A DNA stretch of 41,885 nucleotides from positions 1 through 41,885 of the forward strand of contig WRAW01000015.1 in the NCBI GenBank assembly GCA_009780015.1, read 5' to 3'. This stretch comes from Defluviitaleaceae bacterium. Its GTDB lineage: Bacteria; Bacillota; Clostridia; Lachnospirales; WRAA01. Numbering within the stretch: the stretch's first letter is position 1; the number at the start of each line of letters is the position of its first letter. Both the position numbers and the translations under genes were made by a program. Below, piece by piece: positions 8,476 through 15,405 of the stretch. Under the pieces are notes generated by a model, which was given only the letters and a program-made list of their open reading frames with translations, searched no databases and was not told the DNA's origin.

Positions 8476-9311
8476 TAAAACGATAGTATAAGCCCGCCGC
8501 GGCTGGCGTAGGTGGAACACAGCCCGCGGCATTCAAGGATGACGATTTTCTTAAAGTTGACGCGCTTGGTGACTTCTTCCTTGAGCTTTGTGGCTTTCTC
8601 GAGGGCTTTGACGTGGGAGATGGCAAGTATTTTGTTCTCGAAGTCAATGCCTTCCTTGCATACGATATCAACAAGTTTGGTGATGGCCTTGGCTGTGCCG
8701 CGCGCTTTGTCTACCATGGCGATTTCGCCGTCCAGAGCCTTGCAGACGGGCTTGATTGAAAGCAGCGACGCGATCTGCGCGATGTACGGTTTGACGCGCC
8801 CGGTCTTTACCAGGTTGTCGTACTTGTCCAGCACGAAGTATGTCTTCATGTTGCTGATGAAGTTGTTGACGGAGGTCACGATTTCTTCGTTATTCAGCTT
8901 TTCGCGCGAGGATTCGAGAATTTTCTCGACAATCAGGTACTCTGCCACCGACGCGGAAAGACTGTCGAATACGTGGGCAAACCTTGCCTTGCCTTCCTCC
9001 AGATAAATATTCTTGGCGGTCATGGCGCTGTTGTACGTTCCGCTAAGCTTTGACGAAAGCGTCACCATGAACACGCTGTCCTTGTCCGCAAACCTGTCAA
9101 GGAAGCTCTGGGGCGCGGGCGCGGCGGTCTTTGGCGCGCCGCTGTAGTTTTCCATGGCCAGGATGTATTCGTCCACATTGAGGTTTTCATCATCAATATA
9201 GACATTTTCTCCAAGTTGCAGCGTAAGCGGCGCGACTTCCACGCCGGGCTCCGGGGTGTTCTTGAGTTCAGGCGGCAGCTCGCAGCCGCTATCCACTACA
9301 ATTTTAATCAT
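8475..9311 (-). CDS. DegV family fatty-acid-binding protein
   Basis: 278 residues, the usual length for DegV/FakB-type proteins, which bind a fatty acid between two domains and in some Firmicutes present it to a fatty-acid kinase. The N-terminal KIVVDSGCELP, the VTLSSKLSGTYNSA segment near residue 90 and the VKTGRVKP segment near 165 are family signatures. No kinase gene is nearby. GGAG precedes the ATG. The stop codon lies across the TA/element C junction. A 22/23-base copy of the gene's 5' end recurs at 11317-11339. Confidence 0.88.
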   Translation of the reverse strand: MIKIVVDSGCELPPELKNTPEPGVEVAPLTLQLGENVYIDDENLNVDEYILAMENYSGAPKTAAPAPQSFLDRFADKDSVFMVTLSSKLSGTYNSAMTAKNIYLEEGKARFAHVFDSLSASVAEYLIVEKILESSREKLNNEEIVTSVNNFISNMKTYFVLDKYDNLVKTGRVKPYIAQIASLLSIKPVCKALDGEIAMVDKARGTAKAITKLVDIVCKEGIDFENKILAISHVKALEKATKLKEEVTKRVNFKKIVILECRGLCSTYASRGGLILSF

Positions 9312-9341
9312 TGGCGGTACTCCTTCGCGGATTTTTTCAAC

Positions 9342-9370
9342 AGTATAGCACAGGAGCAGCCAATTGTACA
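9342..9370 (-). promoter_or_regulatory. Possible promoter for degV
   Basis: On the minus strand: TGTACA (9365-9370), a 17-base spacer and TATACT (9342-9347), the last preceded by TGC as in extended -10 elements. The -35 match is weak. Confidence 0.4.
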
Positions 9371-9671
9371 GCGAAATTATCTTAGTCTTACGGAAATCAA
9401 TTTTCAGAATATTTATACTCAGTCTTAGTCCAGGTCTATAGAAAATTTATACAAAATTTTATGTAAAATATTGTTATGTTTGTAGATTGACAAAAGGGGG
9501 GACATGATGCAAAATATGTATACTCTAACCTAATGTGCGCGCAAATTATCAGGAGCCTTTAGCCAATTAGAAAGGGTGAATATTTTCAGCGAACGTCTCT
9601 TGCGCAATTTAATTAGCGTGTTTTCATTGACTTAGGCTACAAAAGTGAATATGTGTAGAAGTAGGCCATTT
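9371..9671. other. AT-rich intergenic stretch
   Basis: No gene is supported. Runs of A and T are frequent. A weak promoter for the next gene may be present: TTGACT (9627-9632), 17 bases, TATGTG (9650-9655). A TTGACA at 9487-9492 has no properly spaced -10 box. No clear hairpin or RNA gene was seen. Confidence 0.4.
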
Positions 9672-10166
9672 ATGAAGTCAATTAAGAAAGCAATTATGAT
9701 ATTTTTATGTTTTGTGCTGACAGTTTCTATGAGTGTTACTGTTTTTGCAGTAGAGCCATCTGTTTCTCAGCTTCAAGATATTAATGTGAGAAATCTTAAT
9801 GTAAGGGCTTACCATGTTTCTGACGATGAATCAGTTTTCGTTATAGAAATACCCAGCTCATATGAGAGGGCTATTCCTGGTACTATACAGGCTGTGGTGA
9901 CTCGACAGCCTAATGGAGCTGTGCAAGTAGTTATACATAATCGATCTGTTATGAATGTTTCGATAAATGGTAATATTGCCCTATTTGGTGATGCACCGCC
10001 CTTTAACGCAGTAGCCAATCATTTGATTGTTAATAACGTTATTGGCGCGGGAGGCTCGATACCGTATACTGTTTTTCCTTGGAATGGCACTTATGGTGGT
10101 GGAGTAATTACGTTGACCGTGACACCGGTATTTCCGTTTACAGGCCCCCTGCCTCAGGTACTCTAA
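9672..10166 (+). CDS. Small secreted protein, unknown function
   Basis: A 164-residue protein with a clear signal peptide: a lysine-containing start (MKSIKKAI), a hydrophobic core to about residue 20, and a likely signal-peptidase-I site after VFA near residue 26. The mature part is rich in Val, Asn and Ile with alternating hydrophobic residues, suggesting a beta-sandwich, and it has no cysteines. I do not recognise the family. The ATG at 9672 is preferred because it starts the signal sequence; the ribosome binding site is weak (AGTAGG). It begins the AT-rich patch, whose codon use differs visibly from the flanking genes. Confidence 0.6.
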   Translation: MKSIKKAIMIFLCFVLTVSMSVTVFAVEPSVSQLQDINVRNLNVRAYHVSDDESVFVIEIPSSYERAIPGTIQAVVTRQPNGAVQVVIHNRSVMNVSINGNIALFGDAPPFNAVANHLIVNNVIGAGGSIPYTVFPWNGTYGGGVITLTVTPVFPFTGPLPQVL

Positions 10167-10221
10167 TTTTTTAAACTGCCAGGTATAGTTGGTATTTCAT
10201 ATCACTGTAGCCTTGTATACC

Positions 10222-10266
10222 GTATCTGTATCTAGTACCTGTTGAGCGGTGCTAGATACAGGTTTT
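10222..10266. repeat. Diverged hairpin element I (B-like)
   Basis: CTGTATCTAGTACC (10226-10239) and GGTGCTAGATACAG (10248-10261) form a 14-bp stem with one G-T pair. The right half reads TTGAGCGGTGCTAGATACAGG, close to the right end of element A (TTGAGCGGTGTTGACCACAGG). It is probably a decayed member of the GRRCCTG class. It lies just upstream of the pseudogene. Confidence 0.5.
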
Positions 10267-10295
10267 TAATGTATTTTTTAGTGGAGGAAGCATAC

Positions 10296-10791
10296 GTGTT
10301 TATTGAATGTGAAAAGTTATCTATAGAGGAAAGGATTCTTTTAATGCCTAGCATCCTTCCATTGGTATACATTATTTTTGAGGATAGGAAGTATGGATAC
10401 AGTACGGGTATCATAATGAACGAAATTTTAAATTATCAAACGATTTGTAAAGATGAGTTTTTGTCGCTTTACTTTACTGTAAAAAAATATAATCATGAGA
10501 TCGCTAGAGATATGCTGTCTAATTTTATTAAAAATGAAACAAACCGTTTTAATCAGAGTTAGGATGAAAATTCAAGCGGATATTCTATTTTTGCTGGAGC
10601 AAGACTGTTCTATAAGTGACATAGGTATGGTTATATTATCGCATATGGGTTTAGACTTTAAAGAAGAATTTATTTTAATGGTGCAAGAGTTTAATGAAGA
10701 CATCTATAAGTCAATGTTTTTAAATGGAGAGCTTTGTAATTATGATATAAAATACTTCTTAGAATGGGAAGATTCTCATCATGGAGCATAG
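10296..10791 (+). pseudogene. Frameshifted paralogue of the following gene
   Basis: Two overlapping frames together spell one protein like the next gene. The first, from a GTG at 10296 (GGAGGA 7 bases upstream), begins near LSIEERILLMPS and stops after NETNRFNQS. The second continues as RVRMKIQADILFLLEQ...GLDFKEEFILMVQEFNEDIYKSMF. These align in order with LSLEEKNKLMPD, NTENDLFKRVKMSIQAG and GLDFKNQFISNIKHHDENIYNLLF of the neighbour. One extra T in the four-T run near 10547 would explain the break. It could be a decayed gene, an assembly error or, less likely, a frameshifted product. Confidence 0.65.
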
Positions 10792-11230
10792 ACACTTATC
10801 GCTAGAAGAGAAAAATAAGCTCATGCCAGATGTAATCATAGTATTAAATATGATTCGCTCTTTCCATGAATTTGGTATATCTTGCCTAGCGAAGAGAAAA
10901 GCGCTAGGTTATAATGATGATCAATTTCTATTGCTTTGTTGTACAACAGTAGCGGCCGGGAATAATCCAATAGTGTCACGCAAGATATTGTTTAATATTA
11001 TTAATACTGAAAATGATTTATTTAAAAGAGTTAAGATGTCAATTCAGGCCGGGACTACTCTCATGCTGCAACATCCTCTAAAACCTCAAGATCGTCTTGT
11101 GCTATCAGCGATTTTTTCTCTTTCATGTATTGGACTAGATTTTAAAAATCAATTTATCTCAAATATTAAACATCACGACGAGAATATTTATAATTTATTA
11201 TTTAAAAATGATGATTTTAACATTTCTTGA
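10781..11230 (+). CDS. Small conserved protein of unknown function
   Basis: A 149-residue, mostly helical, soluble-looking protein without signal peptide. I do not recognise the family with confidence. It is the intact copy of the tandem pair; the upstream frameshifted copy overlaps its start by 11 bases. The order of hydrophobic helices faintly recalls the cytoplasmic part of MotA-like proteins, but that is not enough for a call. It lies in the AT-rich patch, its ribosome binding site is weak, and no partner suggests a role. Confidence 0.5.
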   Translation: MEHRHLSLEEKNKLMPDVIIVLNMIRSFHEFGISCLAKRKALGYNDDQFLLLCCTTVAAGNNPIVSRKILFNIINTENDLFKRVKMSIQAGTTLMLQHPLKPQDRLVLSAIFSLSCIGLDFKNQFISNIKHHDENIYNLLFKNDDFNIS

Positions 11231-11290
11231 GAAGATGATAGGGTGCATAATGATTGAGAATGTGATTATGTAGGAGACGTGTTAGTTAAG

Positions 11291-11339
11291 GTATATTGTC
11301 AAGAAAGATTTGACGCGCCGCTGTCCACTACAATTTTAA
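11291..11339 (-). pseudogene. Remnant of a degV 5' end
   Basis: Read on the minus strand, this begins KIVVDSGASNLS and then meets a stop. The 23 bases at 11317-11339 match 22 of 23 bases at the start of the intact degV gene (9285-9307), in the same orientation. Either a second DegV gene decayed here, or a duplicated end of degV marks the edge of the AT-rich patch. Element B follows immediately. Confidence 0.5.
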
Positions 11340-11417
11340 AACCTGTGTTCAATACACGAAATGCTGTCGGGAAACTGCCGCTTCTAGACAGTATTGAGCG
11401 GTATTGGACACAGGTTC
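11339..11417. repeat. Element B: 79-bp hairpin, reduced form of element A
   Basis: The arms AAACCTGTGTTCAATAC and GTATTGGACACAGGTTC pair, and pairing continues inward around CTGTC/GACAG. ACGAAATGCTG and TTGAGCGGTATT match the corresponding parts of element A, so B looks like A without its inner modules. The flanks are TTA (left) and TGA (right), so any target duplication has decayed. Confidence 0.6.
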
Positions 11418-11475
11418 TGATCTTAAAAGTTGAACCGGACGTATATGCGGTTGAAAATGCGAAATATTCTTTACG

Positions 11476-11655
11476 TTATCTGAAGATGTCCAGCGGCGGC
11501 TCTATCGAATCGGCAAGCTCCATGCTGCAATGTGACGATCCGAAGTACGCGCACTCGCGGCAGCCCATGTTGTTGGTGCGTCTGTACGACAATGGAATGT
11601 CGTGGCCCATGGGGCGGTAGGTCGGGCAGTTTTTGATATTTCTGGGGGAGTACAT
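11476..11655 (-). CDS. Small cysteine-containing protein, unknown
   Basis: A 59-residue open frame starting MYSPRNIKNCPTY, with a very good ribosome binding site (GGAGG, 9-base gap). It contains MGCRECAYFGSSHC near the middle, with one more cysteine at NCPTY, so a small zinc or Fe-S binding fold is possible. It ends in PPLDIFR before a TAA. Its base composition fits the main genome better than the adjoining AT-rich patch. I do not recognise the family. A longer frame continues upstream, but its start has no comparable ribosome binding site. Confidence 0.5.
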   Translation of the reverse strand: MYSPRNIKNCPTYRPMGHDIPLSYRRTNNMGCRECAYFGSSHCSMELADSIEPPLDIFR

Positions 11656-11855
11656 GGCGTCGTGCCTCCTTTTTTTGTTTTTGGTAATAGTATCGTCAAT
11701 TGTGAGACGAATATGCAAGGAGAAGCCATTCGTTGAAAACAAGCCGTGTATGCCGCGAAATAACGTTATCAACACTACAACCGGAAGCGTTGTTTTTTCG
11801 CAAAAACTCTGCGTATTTTCAAGTCGGGCGGAGCTGATTTGGCGCGTATTGGCTA
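11656..11855. other. Intergenic stretch without recognised gene
   Basis: Both strands have open frames here, but none has a credible start signal and the plus-strand frame runs through the consensus promoter at 11856-11884. Nothing else is recognised. Confidence 0.4.
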
Positions 11856-11884
11856 TTGACACAGCCGGAGATAGTCGGTATAAT
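11856..11884 (+). promoter_or_regulatory. Consensus promoter of the hydrogenase locus
   Basis: TTGACA (11856-11861), a 17-base spacer and TATAAT (11879-11884), a full match to the sigma-70 consensus. The predicted start lies about 125 bases before the ATG at 12016. That leader includes a 9-bp hairpin of the form GCGTGGGGT/ACTCCGCGC at about 11963-11986. Confidence 0.75.
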
Positions 11885-12015
11885 GATATTGATAATAAAA
11901 TGTCAATGACATGCCGGAAATGACGTTAAAGTATACATAGGACACAAAGCTGTGCTGGTCGGCGTGGGGTATCTTGACTCCGCGCTATTATCATGAATAT
12001 CATGGGGTGCTCCTT

Positions 12016-13692
12016 ATGAACGAATACTTGAAGCTTCATGAGGCCGATTGCAGGAACTGCTACAAGTGCATACGGCACTGCGAGGTCAAGGCCATCAGCT
12101 TCAACTCCAACAGGGCAAAAATTGTGCATGACGAGTGCGTACTGTGCGGGCAGTGTTTTATTGTATGTCCGCAAAACGCGAAGGTCATCCGGGACGACCT
12201 TCCGGTTGTCAAGGAGATGATTTCGGGAGACGCGCCCGTTTACGCCAGTATAGCCCCGTCCTTCGCGGCCAACTATCCCGGTGTAAGCGCCGACGCCCTG
12301 CGCGCCGCGCTGATAAAGCTGGGATTTGCGGACGCCGGGGAAACGGCGGTGGGCGCGACAATAGTCAAGAATTATTACGACGAAATGCTTGATACAGAGG
12401 CACAGCCGATACTTATCTCGTCCTGCTGTCATACCGTAAACATGCTTATCCGGCGCTACTATCCGGCTGCGCTTCCTTATCTGGCGAAGATACAGTCGCC
12501 CATGCAGGCTCACTGCGCGTTGTTAAAACGGGAGAACCCCGGCGCGAAAACGGTGTTTATCGGGCCTTGTATATCCAAAAAGGAAGAGGGAGACCGGTAT
12601 CCGGGAATAGTGGACTGTGTTCTTACATTTGCGGAGTTGTCAAAATGGTTGGCCGAAGAGGGGATTACCCTGGACGCCGGCTCTGCGGAAAGTCCGGGCG
12701 GAAAGGCGCGGCTGTTTCCGATAGTCGGCGGCATCATACGCAGTATGAGAGCGGATAATAAAAATTACCGCTACCTGGTTGTCGACGGCATAGACCAATG
12801 TATCGCGGCCCTGAAAGATATATCGAAAGGCGGCACAGACCGCTGCTTTATAGAGATGTCGGCCTGCAAGGGCAGTTGTGTCGGCGGCCCCGGAATGGAT
12901 CATGTGAACACGACGCCGGTCAAGAGCTATATAGCGGTGGATAAAATCGCGGGAAGCGACGACTTTCTGGTTGATATGCCGGAAGCGGGTTTGCTTGAGA
13001 AAGATATTTTCGCTAAATCTATCAACGCTTCAAAGCCTGGAAGCAAGGCGCTGGAAGAGGCGCTGCGCAAAATGGGCAAGGACAAGCCGTCGGACGAACT
13101 CAACTGCGGCAGCTGCGGCTACGAAACATGCCGGGAAAAGGCCGCGGCCATTATAAGTGGCAAGGCCGACCTGTCCATGTGCCTGCCCTACCTTATGGAA
13201 AAGGCGCAGAGCTTTTCCGATACCATCATCAACAATACCCCGGACGGCGTGATAGTGCTGAATGAGGCTATGGAGATACAGCAGATCAACTCCGCCGCCT
13301 GTTCCATCCTGAATGTCAGAAACCAGGACGACGTGCTGGGCATGAATGTCGTCTGCGTGCTTGACCCGTCGCTCTTTGCCGAGGTTATAGCCAGCCGCCA
13401 TAACGTATACGAGCGAAAGATATGCCTAGCGGAGTATACAAGGCACGTTGTAATGACCGTTATATACGACAAAAGCTACAATATCGTCATATGCGTCATG
13501 CGTGACGTTACCGAGACCGAAGAGGAGCGCGAATATAAGAAAGACCGTGACCGCAAGACCGTCGAAATCACGGATAAGGTGATCGAAAAGCAAATGCGCA
13601 CGGTACAGGAGATCGCTTCCCTGCTGGGCGAAACCACGGCAGAAACCAAGATTGCTCTTACAAAGCTAAAGGAGACGCTGCACAATGAATAA
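12016..13692 (+). CDS. hydS: Sensory-type (group C) [FeFe]-hydrogenase homologue with PAS domain (HydS-like)
   Basis: 558 residues. Two 4Fe-4S motifs fill the first 55 residues. The H-cluster domain follows, with the three loops in variant form: SSCCHTV near 134, GPCISKKEE near 181 and SACKGSCVGGPG near 279; all four H-cluster cysteines and the cysteine used for proton transfer in loop 1 are kept. Then come a further 4Fe-4S module (NCGSCGYETC, about 362) and a PAS domain (about 400-500). This order is that of HydS, thought to sense H2 rather than turn it over at high rate. The ATG at 12016 begins the first Fe-S motif. Its end overlaps the phosphatase gene by 8 bases. Confidence 0.82.
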   Translation: MNEYLKLHEADCRNCYKCIRHCEVKAISFNSNRAKIVHDECVLCGQCFIVCPQNAKVIRDDLPVVKEMISGDAPVYASIAPSFAANYPGVSADALRAALIKLGFADAGETAVGATIVKNYYDEMLDTEAQPILISSCCHTVNMLIRRYYPAALPYLAKIQSPMQAHCALLKRENPGAKTVFIGPCISKKEEGDRYPGIVDCVLTFAELSKWLAEEGITLDAGSAESPGGKARLFPIVGGIIRSMRADNKNYRYLVVDGIDQCIAALKDISKGGTDRCFIEMSACKGSCVGGPGMDHVNTTPVKSYIAVDKIAGSDDFLVDMPEAGLLEKDIFAKSINASKPGSKALEEALRKMGKDKPSDELNCGSCGYETCREKAAAIISGKADLSMCLPYLMEKAQSFSDTIINNTPDGVIVLNEAMEIQQINSAACSILNVRNQDDVLGMNVVCVLDPSLFAEVIASRHNVYERKICLAEYTRHVVMTVIYDKSYNIVICVMRDVTETEEEREYKKDRDRKTVEITDKVIEKQMRTVQEIASLLGETTAETKIALTKLKETLHNE

Positions 13693-14857
13693 CTTTTGTA
13701 CGGACAGCGGATTCCAGAGCCTGAATAAGTTCGAGGAAATATTGTGCGGCGACACCGTCGAGATTGTCGAAAGCGAACACGGCGAAGTTATCGCCGTGTT
13801 GACGGACGGTCTTGGCAGCGGTGTAAAAGCCAGCATACTTTCGACAATAACGGCAAAAATAATTGCCACAATGATGTCTGCGTCCATGGATCTTGAAGAC
13901 TGCGTATCCGCCGTAGCCGCGACACTGCCGGTCTGCGAGGTGCGCAGGATAGCCTATTCGACTTTTACGATCATAAGGATTGTCAACAATTCGGAGGCCG
14001 AAATCATCCAATACGACAACCCCCGCGTGATATTCCTGCGGGATGGTGTTTACACGGACATGCACGAAACGTCGGTGGTTATCGACGGCAAGACTATCTA
14101 CAAGTCCCGGGTCAGGCTAAGAGAAAACGACACCTTCATAGCGGTCAGCGACGGCGTTATCCACGCAGGTGTGGGAAAAACGCTCAACTTCGGCTGGCAG
14201 CGCGACGACTTGATAAAGTATGTAGAGGGCGTCTACAGCCCTACGTACACCGCCAAATCCCTGGCGACCATTGTGCTTGGCGTATGCAATGATCTGTACG
14301 GCGGCGAACCGGGCGACGACACCACGGTTTGCGCCATAAGAATCCGCAAGCGCGCTCCCGTAAATCTGCTTATAGGGCCGCCGTCCAATTCCGACGACGT
14401 ACAGAGGATGATGTCGCTGTTCTTCTCAAAAGAAGGCAAGCATATTATCTGCGGAGGAACCACATCCGGCCTTGCATCGGAATTTCTTAATAAGCCGGTC
14501 AAGGCGGACATACGCTATCTTGACCCTGAAATACCGCCCACCGCAGAGATAGAAGGGGTAGACTTGGTTACGGAAGGCGTAATCACGTTCAGCCGCGTGC
14601 TGTTCTACTCAAAGGACTATCTAAAAGACAACAGGCATTATCAGGATTGGAGCGTTAAGAGGGACGGCGCGTCGATGATAGCCCGGATGCTGTTTGAAGA
14701 GGCCACCGATATCAACTTCTTTGTGGGAAGAGCCGTTAATCCGGCGCATCAAAACCCTGATTTGCCGATAGGGTTCAGCATCAAGATGCGGCTGGTGGAA
14801 GAGCTTTCCGACGCGCTCAAGCAAATGGGGAAGCGTATAAAGGTCAGTTATTTTTAA
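13685..14857 (+). CDS. SpoIIE/PP2C-type serine phosphatase with extra C-terminal domain
   Basis: 390 residues. The first 225 form a SpoIIE-like PP2C phosphatase: the metal-binding aspartates lie in LTDGLGSGVKA (near 38), FIAVSDGVIHAG (near 155) and PGDDTTV (near 215). SpoIIE phosphatases usually act on anti-sigma-factor antagonists. A further domain of about 160 residues follows, beginning VNLLIGPPSN and including IICGGTTSGLASEFL; I know this extension only from hydrogenase-linked phosphatases. It overlaps hydS, which supports a sensor-output pair. No kinase, antagonist or sigma factor is visible in the window. Confidence 0.8.
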   Translation: MNNFCTDSGFQSLNKFEEILCGDTVEIVESEHGEVIAVLTDGLGSGVKASILSTITAKIIATMMSASMDLEDCVSAVAATLPVCEVRRIAYSTFTIIRIVNNSEAEIIQYDNPRVIFLRDGVYTDMHETSVVIDGKTIYKSRVRLRENDTFIAVSDGVIHAGVGKTLNFGWQRDDLIKYVEGVYSPTYTAKSLATIVLGVCNDLYGGEPGDDTTVCAIRIRKRAPVNLLIGPPSNSDDVQRMMSLFFSKEGKHIICGGTTSGLASEFLNKPVKADIRYLDPEIPPTAEIEGVDLVTEGVITFSRVLFYSKDYLKDNRHYQDWSVKRDGASMIARMLFEEATDINFFVGRAVNPAHQNPDLPIGFSIKMRLVEELSDALKQMGKRIKVSYF

Positions 14858-14886
14858 TAGACTTGTCCGGTTAACGGACAGGTCTA
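14858..14886. promoter_or_regulatory. Palindrome between the phosphatase gene and hydC
   Basis: TAGACTTGTCCG and CGGACAGGTCTA form a 12-bp stem with one G-T pair and a GTTAA loop, one base after the phosphatase stop. No T run follows, so an operator or mRNA-processing hairpin is as likely as a terminator. It does not match the Rex-site pattern. Confidence 0.5.
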
Positions 14887-14919
14887 ATATATAACATATC
14901 CACGAAGGGAGAGTACATA

Positions 14920-15405
14920 ATGAGCGTTGAGTTTGACGCGCGGGTGATTGACAATATTTTGGACAGCTACGAACGAAAGTCCAGCGCGGTTATCGCCATT
15001 CTGCAAGAGATTCAGGAGCACTACAATTACCTGCCGAGAGAGGTATTTCCGCAGATTTCGGGCGCTCTGGGCATAAGCCAGGCGCGGATATACTCTATCG
15101 CCACTTTTTATGAGAATTTCTCCCTGGAGCCCAAGGGCAAGTATGTAATAAAGATTTGCGACGGTACGGCCTGCCACGTGAGAAAGTCCATACCGATTCT
15201 AAACCGGCTCAAGACGGAGCTGGGTCTTACCGCCGGCGAGAAAACCACTCCCGACTTGCTCTTTACCGTGGAAACGGTATCGTGCCTTGGAGCGTGCGGC
15301 CTTGCCCCGGTTATAACGGTCAACGACAAGGTTTACCCGGCCATGACCCCGGAAAAGTCGGCCGAACTGCTTACAAAGCTGAAGGAGGCTGAGGCGAATG
15401 CTTAA
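14920..15405 (+). CDS. hydC: Bifurcating [FeFe]-hydrogenase subunit HydC (NuoE-like)
   Basis: 161 residues with a helical N-terminal part and a thioredoxin-like domain binding one 2Fe-2S cluster through CDGTACHVR and CLGACGLAP. This is the NuoE/HydC family, which relays electrons within the NADH module of trimeric hydrogenases. GGGAGAG lies upstream of the ATG, and the gene overlaps hydB by 8 bases. In the complex, H2 reduces NAD+ and ferredoxin together, or the reverse. Confidence 0.88.
   Translation: MSVEFDARVIDNILDSYERKSSAVIAILQEIQEHYNYLPREVFPQISGALGISQARIYSIATFYENFSLEPKGKYVIKICDGTACHVRKSIPILNRLKTELGLTAGEKTTPDLLFTVETVSCLGACGLAPVITVNDKVYPAMTPEKSAELLTKLKEAEANA

Noticed and set aside
9487-9524. 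Promoter TTGACA...TATACT
   Set aside because: The spacer would be 26 bases, too long for a sigma-70 promoter.
11279-11620. 113-codon plus-strand open frame
   Set aside because: It runs through the degV remnant, element B and the antisense small gene; it has no homology and no good start signal.
14858-14919. Rex operator before hydC
   Set aside because: The palindrome does not have the TTGTGAA...TTCACAA form of Rex sites.
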